Made by a program: the position numbers and the translations under genes. Below the pieces are notes generated by a model. That model was given only the letters and a program-made list of their open reading frames with translations. It made no database searches and was not told the origin of the DNA. Shown here piece after piece: positions 1-6,793 of a stretch of 9,845 nucleotides of DNA. Location: positions 1 to 9,845 of the forward strand of contig JAQIBO010000378.1 of NCBI GenBank assembly GCA_027859055.1. The letters run 5' to 3'. This DNA comes from Spirochaeta sp. GTDB taxonomy: Bacteria; Spirochaetota; Spirochaetia; DSM-27196; Alkalispirochaetaceae. Position 1 is the stretch's first letter, and every line of letters begins with the position of its first letter.

Positions 1-2
1 GT

Positions 3-1013
3 GTATACGTCACCATGGGTGGCATGCACGCCACCGTGCGACCGGAGGAAGCGCTGGAGCACGTGGACACGGTCTTCACCGGTGAGGCGGAGAACACCTG
101 GCCGCTCTTTCTCTCGGAGTACGAAAACGGACGCCCCCGGCCCCGCTACGACCAGGACGAGTTCCCCGACGTGGATATGTCGACCATACCGGTGCCGCGC
201 TACGATCTTGTCGCACAGAACCCCTATCCCGTTGTATGGGTTCAGGCAACGCGGGGCTGTCCATTGGACTGTGAGTTCTGCGCCGCCACGCGGGTGTACG
301 GCACCCGATATCGCCACAAGGACCCGGAACAGGTGGCGCGAGAAATCCGCCGGGTGAAATCGATCTGGAAACACGCACAGGTCGGATTTGCCGACGACAA
401 CATGTTTGTGGACCATCGCTGGCTCAAGGATCTGTTGGAGGTATTCAAGGATATTCCGTTTACGTGGTACGCACAGAGTGATATTTCCATCGCGGAGCAT
501 CCGGAGCTACTCACGCTGCTCCACGAAACGGGTTTAAGAATTCTTTTTGTGGGATTTGAAAGCGTCAACCACGAGAACCTTGTGGGCATCAACCGCAACG
601 AGTGGAAGGCGCGACGGTTGGAGCGATATCCCGAGGCGATATCGGCGATACAGGGCGCCGGAATCGGCGTCTACGGCTCGTTCATCGTGGGAATGGAATC
701 AGATGGTCAAGAGGCGTTCCAGGAAATTGCCGATTTCGCCAACGAAAACAACGTCATGGGTACCCAGGTCACCATTCTCACTCCCTTTCCGGGAAGTCGC
801 CTCAGACAAAGGATGGAGGAAGAAGGCCGGATCAGTTCCAGCGACTGGAGCCTGTACACCGCCTGGAACAGCGTCATTCATCACCCGCGGCTGACGTCGG
901 AAGAGCTGGAGTCGGGGCTGCTTACCATCTACCGTTCCGTCTACGCGGAAGAGCAGCTTCGGGCTCGAGCGGCGCATTTCAAGAAGGTATTCGTGGAACT
1001 GGCGGGTCGATAG
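3..1013 (+). CDS. B12-binding-type radical SAM protein (5' end missing)
   Basis: The frame is open from the first bases of the window, so the gene starts upstream. The first visible residues (VYVTMGGMHATVRPEEAL, then FTGEAE) match the end of a cobalamin-binding Rossmann domain of the GG.HAT...PEE type. The radical SAM core follows: the 4Fe-4S motif CPLDCEFC is encoded at 258-281, preceded by the usual RG. Later come FADDNMFVD, a stretch ending VGFES, GSFIVGMESD and TPFPGSRL, which recur along the (beta/alpha) barrel of B12-dependent radical SAM enzymes such as the BchE/HpnP-like group. Such enzymes cleave S-adenosylmethionine to a radical and often methylate or rearrange unreactive carbons of lipids, pigments or antibiotics. 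The substrate cannot be read from this part, and HpnP-like 2-methylation is only one option. The stop lies six bases before the hybrid kinase start, so the two are probably cotranscribed, although a functional link is not obvious. Confidence 0.9.
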   Translation, partial: VYVTMGGMHATVRPEEALEHVDTVFTGEAENTWPLFLSEYENGRPRPRYDQDEFPDVDMSTIPVPRYDLVAQNPYPVVWVQATRGCPLDCEFCAATRVYGTRYRHKDPEQVAREIRRVKSIWKHAQVGFADDNMFVDHRWLKDLLEVFKDIPFTWYAQSDISIAEHPELLTLLHETGLRILFVGFESVNHENLVGINRNEWKARRLERYPEAISAIQGAGIGVYGSFIVGMESDGQEAFQEIADFANENNVMGTQVTILTPFPGSRLRQRMEEEGRISSSDWSLYTAWNSVIHHPRLTSEELESGLLTIYRSVYAEEQLRARAAHFKKVFVELAGR

Positions 1014-1019
1014 CAAACG

Positions 1020-3497
1020 ATGAAAGCACCTGAGTATCTGGAGGAACAGAAAGACCGGGCTCTCCGAAACAGCCGAATCGCTGCGGTATTCGCGACGATC
1101 GCCATTATGATTTTTGCACTGCTGGATACCGTGGTCTATCCCCACCTGGTGCAGGACTTTCTGCTTATCCGCCTTGGTGTGGTAGCGGTCAGCATCGTTC
1201 TCTTTGCGCTCACCTGGGTGCCCGGGGCGCGAAACTACGGGCGCGAAATCGGTATGGTCCAGTACGTTGTTACCGCGCTTTCCATCGTTTTGATGATCCA
1301 TCTTTCGGAGGGATACCTGAGTCCCTATTACGCCGGCATCAATGTCATTCTGATCGTGTTTCTGGCGATCCTGCCGATGGACCACATTCGGGCGATGATT
1401 ATCTGCGGAATTATCTATACCGCGTACCTGGTTCCCATCCTCATGCGGGGTAACATCACCGAATGGTCCGTGTTTGCGAACAACAACTCATTTCTGCTGG
1501 CTACGATAATCCTTGCCGTGGTGAGTTCCTACATGTCCACCCGACTGCGCTACAAGGAATTCTCGGCCCGCTTCAGTCTCGCCATGGCAAACGAAGAGCT
1601 GAAACACCTCGACGTCATGAAATCGCAGTTTTTCGCCAATGTGAGCCACGAGGTCCGGACACCCCTGACGTCCATTATCGGACCGGTCCAGAGCATGTAC
1701 CAGGGAGACGCCGGCGATATTAACGACGTCCAGAAACGGCTTCTTTCCCAGGTGTACCGGAACGGCCTTCGTCTCCTGGACATGATCAATCAGATGCTGG
1801 ACTTCGCCCGTTTTGATGCTCGGAAAATGAAGGTGCGCCTCACGGAAATGATCCTGGAAGACGTCGTCCAGGACACGGTGACGGCGTTTCAGGATGTGGC
1901 CGTGCAAAAGTCACTGACACTGGACTACGAAATCGAATCTGAAGTGTCTGCCGTATACCTGGACAGAGAGAAAATTGAGCGGGTGATCACCAATCTGCTG
2001 CGAAACGCGGTCAAGTTCACCGACGAAGGCGGGATTACCATCAGATCCGGACAGGAGGGTGACTACGTCGTTGTCTCCGTCGAGGATACCGGAATCGGCA
2101 TTCCTGCAAACCAGGTAGCCACGATTTTTGAGCGATTTCAACAGGTTGACAGCTCCAGCACGCGGCGGTACGAGGGAACCGGGCTGGGCCTCACCATTGT
2201 GAAAGAGGCGGTGGAAATTCAGGGCGGCGATGTGGACGTCCGAAGTACCCCGGGAGAGGGCACCGTTTTCACGGTACGACTGCCCCGGAATCTGGAAGAG
2301 ACTATGCCCGAGGCGATCAGCAACCGTACCGGACGGGACCGCCGCAGGGGGGGCCGCCGGAGGGACGGCGCGCCTTATACCGGACCGGAGCGCCGCCAGG
2401 GCCCGCGTCGGGTTCACGATTTCGCCCGGGTGGACATCGCTGACATGGTCTTCATGGAGTCGGAGGAGCTCAAAGAGGAAGCCACGGCGTCGGCACCGGA
2501 AGCCTCTGCGCGGGACGGCTTTTCGGTCCTGTACGTCGAGGACAACATGGACCTTCGCTCCTACGTGTCCACAATGCTGACCCGGTCGGGACACCGGGTT
2601 GCAATCGCCGTGGACGGACAGGATGGATGGGAAAAGCTCGATGCGTTCAACCCCGATGTGGTTGTCTCGGACATCATGATGCCCCGACTGGATGGATACG
2701 ACCTGATGAATCGGATGCGTGAAGACGCCCGTTACAGATGCATCCCCATTATCCTGACCACCGCAAAATCGGAAACGGAAGAACGCATCAAAGGGCTGGA
2801 AGAGGGCGCCGACGACTACCTGGCCAAGCCGATTCATATCCGCGAACTGGATGCCCGTATCCGAAACCTCATCACGCGACGCCTTTTTCAGGAAGCGCTG
2901 GCGCGTACGGAGGAACTGGAGCGGCGCATGCAGGACCTGACCCTCGGTTTTTCCCGTTCATTGGATCTGCGTGACCACTACACCGCGGATCATTCAAACG
3001 ACGTGCTCCACTACGGAACGATCATAGCGGAAGAGATGGATATTCCCGTGGATGCAGCGTTTCGAGACGCGATGCTCCTCCACGATCTGGGGAAGCTTGG
3101 CGTCCCCGATCGGGTTCTTCTGAAAGAAGGTCCCCTCGACGATGACGAATGGCGCATCATGAAAAAACACGCCGAGTTCGGGGCGCACCTTCTTGCAGAG
3201 TTTGATTCATTCCGTGACGTCAGCGAGATCGTTCTTTCCCACCAGGAACGGTACGACGGAACGGGCTACCCCCGGGGCCTGAAAGGGGGCAAGATACCCC
3301 TCACGGCCCGGATTATCGCCGTCGCCGACGCCTGGCACGCCATGATTGAGGACCGCCCGTATCGCAAAGCACTTGAAATGTCGCAGGCGGTTTGCGAGAT
3401 TACCCGCGGGCGAGGCACCCATTTTGACCCTTCCGTGGTGGACGCCTTCATTACCGGCCTGAGCCGGCGCGGTCTGATCGACGTGTCGATGTGTTGA
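1020..3497 (+). CDS. Membrane hybrid histidine kinase with receiver and HD-GYP output domain
   Basis: 825 residues. About six hydrophobic helices (roughly 20-40, 46-66, 77-97, 103-119, 122-141, 155-172) form the sensor, with no large periplasmic domain. HisKA follows with phospho-acceptor H210 in FFANVSHEVRTPL, then the ATPase with N box NLLRNAVKFTDEG (324-336), DTGIGIP (356-362) and GTGLGL (386-391). An Arg-rich linker (437-464) precedes a receiver with acidic pair ED (507-508), phospho-acceptor D551 in SDIMMPRLDG and K603. The C-terminal HD-GYP has YTADHS, H688-D689 in HDLGK, H717, H741 in HQERYDGTGYP and D770. HD-GYP domains hydrolyse c-di-GMP to pGpG or GMP with two or three metals; here the second His of the usual HHE is Gln742. 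Phosphorylation of D551 probably controls the HD-GYP domain within the same chain. The kinase and phosphodiesterase domains are secure; the signal is unknown. The upstream ribosome site is weak, so coupling to the radical SAM gene is likely. Confidence 0.95.
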   Translation: MKAPEYLEEQKDRALRNSRIAAVFATIAIMIFALLDTVVYPHLVQDFLLIRLGVVAVSIVLFALTWVPGARNYGREIGMVQYVVTALSIVLMIHLSEGYLSPYYAGINVILIVFLAILPMDHIRAMIICGIIYTAYLVPILMRGNITEWSVFANNNSFLLATIILAVVSSYMSTRLRYKEFSARFSLAMANEELKHLDVMKSQFFANVSHEVRTPLTSIIGPVQSMYQGDAGDINDVQKRLLSQVYRNGLRLLDMINQMLDFARFDARKMKVRLTEMILEDVVQDTVTAFQDVAVQKSLTLDYEIESEVSAVYLDREKIERVITNLLRNAVKFTDEGGITIRSGQEGDYVVVSVEDTGIGIPANQVATIFERFQQVDSSSTRRYEGTGLGLTIVKEAVEIQGGDVDVRSTPGEGTVFTVRLPRNLEETMPEAISNRTGRDRRRGGRRRDGAPYTGPERRQGPRRVHDFARVDIADMVFMESEELKEEATASAPEASARDGFSVLYVEDNMDLRSYVSTMLTRSGHRVAIAVDGQDGWEKLDAFNPDVVVSDIMMPRLDGYDLMNRMREDARYRCIPIILTTAKSETEERIKGLEEGADDYLAKPIHIRELDARIRNLITRRLFQEALARTEELERRMQDLTLGFSRSLDLRDHYTADHSNDVLHYGTIIAEEMDIPVDAAFRDAMLLHDLGKLGVPDRVLLKEGPLDDDEWRIMKKHAEFGAHLLAEFDSFRDVSEIVLSHQERYDGTGYPRGLKGGKIPLTARIIAVADAWHAMIEDRPYRKALEMSQAVCEITRGRGTHFDPSVVDAFITGLSRRGLIDVSMC

Positions 3498-3626
3498 GGT
3501 GCAAATCGCGCCCGTCGCATTTGTTCCGCGTAGTTTCTTTCACTTCCCTTTTATGAGTTGTCTACTCGGCTATTCCCTGCATACCGTTGAGAGGAGCTAC
3601 GCGGATGCGCGTATTGAGGGAGGACC
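3498..3626 (+). promoter_or_regulatory. Upstream region of the lipoprotein gene, with two Shine-Dalgarno sequences
   Basis: This 129-base gap is more AT-rich than the genes beside it. It has two good ribosome-binding sequences. GAGAGGAG at 3589-3596 lies eight bases before an ATG at 3605, which opens only a 29-codon frame. GAGGGAGGA at 3616-3624 lies directly before the lipoprotein ATG at 3627. TTGTCT at 3558-3563 resembles a -35 box, but the matching -10 position (about 3580-3586) is poor, so no promoter is assigned. I see no hairpin followed by a T-run after the kinase stop. Confidence 0.4.
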
Positions 3627-4161
3627 ATGAGAAGAGCAGCGAGTCGCTATGTCCTTGCTTTCGTTGTAATAGGTACGCTCGTCTTGGGCTGTAATACCAC
3701 CGGAACTCATGTCGAAAATCTTGAACACCGCGGGATGGCGCTTTCGGAACGGTGAGCTCGCCGCAACTCCCGACGCGGCCCTCGAATTTGAAAGCCGGGA
3801 CGGTCGAATTACCGGCGCGATAGAGATCGTCCCAACGGAATACGACGCCGCCATAGTGGCGCGGACGTTGCTCCTGACAGAGCTACACAAAAGATCGGGG
3901 ATTCGGATTGGCTACAGCCAGGATCAGCCACTTCTGTTTGTGGCCGTCCACGAACTTGATCCGGAAATCTCCGTTGTTACGATCCTGTACGAGCTTGATG
4001 GAACCATTCTGTCCCTCGGCGCCCGGGTGCGCGCTTTCCAGCAGCGTGACCTGCAGGTGCTCTCTGCGATCGCCCGTCGCTCGCGACCGGTCGAGACAGG
4101 TGCGCTGCAACGGAGTACCGCCGGTGGCCGCAGAAGCTGTTCCTATCTCCTCCCACCGTGA
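3627..4161 (+). pseudogene. Small lipoprotein gene broken by an apparent frameshift
   Basis: The ATG at 3627 follows a strong Shine-Dalgarno sequence. It encodes a textbook lipoprotein signal: RR near the start, a hydrophobic core and lipobox LVLGC with Cys22 as the lipidation site. That frame stops at 3753-3755 after 42 residues. The next frame is open from 3673 and, up to 4161, encodes a protein-like sequence with coding-like codon use (FRNGELAATPDAALEF, then ARTLLLTEL, PLLFVAVHELDPE and LYELDGTIL). Dropping one base near 3735 joins them smoothly as HRGWRFRNGE, giving a lipoprotein of about 178 residues, exported and anchored in a membrane. It could be a real inactivating insertion, a sequencing error, or two overlapping genes (the second starting at ATG 3709). 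I do not recognise the mature domain. The Arg-rich last 25 residues look less natural, so a second frame change near 4080 is possible. Function unknown. Confidence 0.5.
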
Positions 4162-4299
4162 CAACGCACATGCACCATATCTCCGAAAGGCTGGATGTGG
4201 CCGCCGGCGCTCACGCCTTATTGGCGTCGATTAGCCGTTCTTCCGAGTCACGTGACTGAAACGGCATTGGCGCGCGTCGAGAAGCTCGAAGGCGTCCTG
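4162..4299. other. Gap between the lipoprotein frame and the ada stop, with inverted repeats
   Basis: No gene here is convincing. One frame (the same as the lipoprotein signal) is open from 4050 to the TGA at 4257-4259 and reads HHISERLDVAAGAHALLASI, which looks helical; it may be the original end of the lipoprotein after a second frameshift. A 12-base perfect palindrome, AGTCACGTGACT, sits at 4246-4257. The transcripts on either side converge here, so terminators are expected, but none with a T-run is present. Confidence 0.35.
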
Positions 4300-4314
4300 T
4301 TACGCACCGCCTTC
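4277..4314. terminator. Overlapping inverted repeats at the end of ada, possible terminator
   Basis: Two hairpins overlap at the ada stop codon. TCGAG-AAG-CTCGA (4277-4289) has a five-pair stem and a three-base loop. GAAGGCG (4288-4294) pairs with CGCCTTC (4308-4314) across 13 bases, and a small GCGT/ACGC hairpin lies inside that loop. Neither is followed by a T-run on either strand, so intrinsic termination is uncertain; a Rho-dependent end or a 3' stability hairpin would fit equally well. Confidence 0.25.
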
Positions 4315-5373
4315 CAGTTCAAGCAGCTTCTTCTTGCGCCAGACGCCGCCGCCGTATCCGGTCAGTGTTCCGTCAGCTCCGACGACGCGGTGGCACGGTA
4401 CCACGATCGCCAGCCGGTTATCGCCGTTTGCACGGCCGACGGCGCGCACAGCTGTGGGCCGGCCGATCCGGGCGGCCTGTTGTGCGTACGAACGGGTCTC
4501 ACCGTATGGAATCGTTCTGAGCTCACCCCAGACCGCCATCTGAAAGGGCGTTTCTCTCAAGTCCAGGGAAAGGTTAAACGAATGCCGGCGGCGTTCGAAA
4601 TATTCGCTCAGCTGGTCCTGAAGAACCGTGAGCAACGGGTGCGTTCCGGGGATCGCGCGGGCACTGAGGCGGCGTTCGAGCATCGTAATCTGGCGTTCCA
4701 GCATTCGACGGTCGGCAAACTCAAGGAGACAGACTCCCGCGGAGGTGGCGCCCGCGAGCATCGGTCCCAACGGGGTGAGAATACGAGCTATCGAGATGAC
4801 GGCCTCGCCTGACTGGTTGCTTTGTGATGGTGCAATACCAATGGTACGGCGAAAGCCGTCGGTGAAGCCGCTGAGCGACTCGAACCCGTGGTCGAAGGCG
4901 GCATCGGTAACGCGGCCGCCGGCCCGAAGGGTGCTGTACGCGCGGTTGAGACGCAGTTGGCGAAGATAGGCGCGAAACGTCATGGAGTGATGTTTTTGAA
5001 ACCAGCGGCGTACGCGCGCCGGGTCAATCCCGCGACTGCGGAGTTCGCGATCACTCGGGACCGAAGCCGGATCTGCTGCGACCTCTTGCAGAATGGGCAT
5101 GATCCATTCGGGAGTTGCGCCAAATGGTTCCAACGGTCGACATACCCGGCAGGGGCGATATCCGTGCACCAGAGCCTCCCGCGGTGTTGCGAAAAACTCC
5201 ACGTTTTTGCGGTGCGGCTTTCGGGCGTGGCACGAGGGCCGGCAGAAGATTCCCGTTGTCATGACTGCCATCACAAAGACACCTTCTAACCCGGTATCAC
5301 GGTCAAGACTCGCCTGGTACATTCTGTCTTTGGTGGGCAATTGGCTGCGGACCGTTTTTTGAACTTTGTTCAT
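4300..5373 (-). CDS. ada: Ada: methylation-responsive regulator and O6-methylguanine-DNA methyltransferase
   Basis: 357 residues from the ATG at 5373, close to E. coli Ada (354). The N-terminal zinc domain has the four cysteines of the family, C44 and C48 in FCRPSC and C75 and C78 in CRVC. In the family, one of these takes a methyl group from DNA methylphosphotriesters and turns the protein into an activator. An AraC-type helix-turn-helix region follows (about 120-180, with RVRRWFQKHHSMTF and FESLSGFTDGFRR). The C-terminal methyltransferase has the suicide Cys327 in VVPCHRV, after IPYGETRSYAQ and RAVGRANG; it removes methyl from O6-methylguanine and O4-methylthymine. A longer frame starts at 5505, but its extra 44 residues are unlike the family and would cross the divergent cyclase start. 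A later ATG at 5322 would cut into the zinc domain. The start at 5373 lies just after a TATAAT box. No domain is damaged. It probably acts alone, with self-activation as in E. coli. Confidence 0.95.
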   Translation of the reverse strand: MNKVQKTVRSQLPTKDRMYQASLDRDTGLEGVFVMAVMTTGIFCRPSCHARKPHRKNVEFFATPREALVHGYRPCRVCRPLEPFGATPEWIMPILQEVAADPASVPSDRELRSRGIDPARVRRWFQKHHSMTFRAYLRQLRLNRAYSTLRAGGRVTDAAFDHGFESLSGFTDGFRRTIGIAPSQSNQSGEAVISIARILTPLGPMLAGATSAGVCLLEFADRRMLERQITMLERRLSARAIPGTHPLLTVLQDQLSEYFERRRHSFNLSLDLRETPFQMAVWGELRTIPYGETRSYAQQAARIGRPTAVRAVGRANGDNRLAIVVPCHRVVGADGTLTGYGGGVWRKKKLLELEGGA

Positions 5374-5382
5374 CACAGAGGC

Positions 5383-5413
5383 ATTATAGGGTGAGAGCGT
5401 GCCGAAGACATCC
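5383..5413 (-). promoter_or_regulatory. Predicted ada promoter, nearly leaderless
   Basis: On the minus strand a consensus -10 box TATAAT occupies 5388-5383, only nine bases before the ATG at 5373. Transcription would start about three bases before the ATG, leaving no room for a Shine-Dalgarno sequence. No standard TTGACA lies 16-18 bases upstream; instead GGATG occupies 5413-5409, exactly 20 bases before the -10 box. A weak -35 is normal for promoters that need an activator, which suits Ada autoregulation. Confidence 0.6.
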
Positions 5414-5460
5414 GATTTTGCGACAGGCAATTCTGAATATACGTTCCGATAAAAAGGATG
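5409..5460. repeat. Imperfect inverted repeat across the ada/cyclase divergent region
   Basis: CATCC-GA-TTTT at 5409-5419 faces AAAAAGGATG at 5451-5460; the reverse complement of the latter is CATCCTTTTT. Each GGATG sits 20 bases before the -10 box of its own gene, so the arms are placed symmetrically between the two promoters. This may be a shared -35-like or activator-contact element. The arms are short, so chance is not excluded. Confidence 0.4.
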
Positions 5461-5486
5461 CATCGAACCGGTCGACCTACTATACT
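5456..5486 (+). promoter_or_regulatory. Predicted promoter of the GGEEF cyclase, leaderless
   Basis: TATACT at 5481-5486 differs from the consensus -10 box at one base and ends six bases before the ATG at 5493. Transcription would begin at or next to the A of the start codon, and no Shine-Dalgarno sequence is present, so a leaderless mRNA is likely. The -35 region has no TTGACA; GGATG at 5456-5460 lies 20 bases upstream, the same arrangement as at ada. Confidence 0.6.
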
Positions 5487-5492
5487 TGAACG

Positions 5493-6629
5493 ATGAGCCC
5501 TTCACCTGCGATCAGCTCTTTGGAATTACGGGACCGGCGCCTCTCGTTTTTTGTCGGTCAACTCGCGATCGTGGCTGCGACCGGGCATGGCCTCATTCTT
5601 GCGTTTTCGCTCCTTGCTGATGTTCGGATCCTCGTCTATTTCAATATCGGGAGTGTTACGCTGTACCTCCTCCTGTTTCTGCTCAATCGTACCGGACGAT
5701 ACACGATTGTGTTGATCGCCACGATGGTGGAGGTTCTTGCCCACGCGGCGGTTGCCACAGTCCTTCTCGGCTGGGACGCTGCGTTTCACCTGTACCTCCT
5801 GTGCCTGATTCCACTTCTGTTTTACGTAGACCGTTGGCCGCTGGCGGTCCGTGGCGCCGCCTCAGTTGTGGTACTGCTTGTGTACATCATTCTTGCGGTT
5901 ATTGCGGACCAGATCGGGCAGCCGTTTCAGACCCCGGATACGCGTCTGCTTCCGGTTGTCCGGTACGGCAATATGGCGATCACCGCCGCGGTCCTGATCG
6001 CGTTGTCGGCATTCTACCAGGCTGCGGTTGCCCGGGCGGAACGGTACATGCAGCACTACAGCAGCACCCTCGAGAAGCTATCCAATATGGACCCCCTGAC
6101 CGGCATCCTCAATCGACGCGGAACAGTAGCAGCCCTTGATTATGCCCTCGCGCTGGGATCCCGGAACGGTACCGATACAGCGGTCATTCTTCTGGACCTG
6201 GATCACTTCAAATCGATCAACGACAAATACGGCCACGAGACGGGTGATGACGTGTTGAAGAAGATTGCCGAGGCAACCGGGAAGGTGGTGCGTGGATCAG
6301 ACTGTGTGGGCCGCTGGGGTGGGGAAGAGTTTCTGGCGGTACTGCCGGCGGCGAATGAAACCGGAGCGGAGAATGTAGCCGAACGGATCAGGGACGAGAT
6401 AGGCCGTGTCTCCGTCACTATCCCGGAGGGAGGGACGGTTCCGGTGACGGCAACAGTCGGGGTTGCCGTCCACCGCCCCGGCGAACGTCCCGCCACGGCA
6501 ACGCTCTCCCCGGCAGAGACGCGCACGGCGCTCATTTTCGCCGCGGATACGGCGATGTACTCCGGGAAGGCTGCCGGGCGGAACTGTGTGGCGTGTGCTC
6601 CCCGGCCAGACGTTCCCCAGGGAGGCTGA
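5493..6629 (+). CDS. Membrane diguanylate cyclase (GGEEF with I-site)
   Basis: 378 residues. The first 180 hold about six hydrophobic helices (roughly 17-38, 44-65, 70-91, 95-111, 117-138, 156-178) joined by short loops, so the sensor is buried in the inner membrane and resembles integral-membrane input domains such as MASE types, without a clear match. A short coiled region leads to a complete cytoplasmic GGDEF domain: MDPLTGILNRRG (199-210), metal-binding DLDHFKSIND (234-243), KYGHETGDD, the active loop RWGGEEF (274-280) and ADTAMYSGKAAGRN near the end. It should condense two GTP to c-di-GMP. RGSD (267-270) lies five residues before GGEEF, the normal inhibitory I-site, so product inhibition is expected. 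It is transcribed divergently from ada, with no sign of an operon. It probably opposes the HD-GYP phosphodiesterase encoded nearby, though nothing proves they share a target. The start is supported by the -10 box just upstream. Confidence 0.95.
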   Translation: MSPSPAISSLELRDRRLSFFVGQLAIVAATGHGLILAFSLLADVRILVYFNIGSVTLYLLLFLLNRTGRYTIVLIATMVEVLAHAAVATVLLGWDAAFHLYLLCLIPLLFYVDRWPLAVRGAASVVVLLVYIILAVIADQIGQPFQTPDTRLLPVVRYGNMAITAAVLIALSAFYQAAVARAERYMQHYSSTLEKLSNMDPLTGILNRRGTVAALDYALALGSRNGTDTAVILLDLDHFKSINDKYGHETGDDVLKKIAEATGKVVRGSDCVGRWGGEEFLAVLPAANETGAENVAERIRDEIGRVSVTIPEGGTVPVTATVGVAVHRPGERPATATLSPAETRTALIFAADTAMYSGKAAGRNCVACAPRPDVPQGG

Positions 6630-6770
6630 CGCAACACGGGCCAATCCAATGGCGGGTGTCGGCGTTCCGTCCGACCGATCCGGTTGGCGGCATTGGGGTG
6701 GGGACGGAGCCCCGCAGAACGGCAGTTCGTTTGACGAATCGACTGTCACGTTCTTCCAAAATCGACTATT

Positions 6771-6789
6771 TATCGTAAAAATAACGATA
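6771..6789. promoter_or_regulatory. Operator-like inverted repeat TATCGT-N7-ACGATA
   Basis: TATCGT (6771-6776) and ACGATA (6784-6789) form a perfect six-base inverted repeat around AAAAATA, in an AT-rich patch immediately before a candidate -10 box. A dimeric repressor or activator site would fit its size and place over the -35 region. It is too AT-rich and has no T-run, so it is unlikely to be a terminator. The binding protein is unknown. Confidence 0.4.
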
Positions 6790-6793
6790 CATA

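Noticed and set aside
1911..2837. 308-codon minus-strand open frame inside the hybrid kinase gene
   Set aside because: It lies wholly antisense to well-conserved kinase and receiver domains and resembles no protein family.
3502..3523. Inverted repeat CAAAT...ATTTG after the hybrid kinase as a terminator
   Set aside because: Only five pairs with a 12-base loop, AT-rich stem and no T-run.
4246..4257. Perfect palindrome AGTCACGTGACT as a regulatory site
   Set aside because: A 12-base perfect palindrome is expected about twice by chance in a sequence this long, and it lies at a gene end with no promoter near it.
5420..5440. E. coli-like Ada operator (AAT-N6-GCAA) upstream of ada
   Set aside because: On the minus strand AAT and GCAA are present but separated by eight bases, not six, so the match is not good enough to call.
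5374..5505. Upstream extension of the ada frame to an ATG at 5505
   Set aside because: The extra 44 residues do not resemble the Ada N-terminus, they cross the ada -10 box, and they would overlap the divergent cyclase start.
6729..6742. GTTTGACGAATCGA repeated at 9522-9535
   Set aside because: One 14-base match, between a non-coding gap and a coding region, is not far from chance in a 10-kb window and has no further similarity around it.
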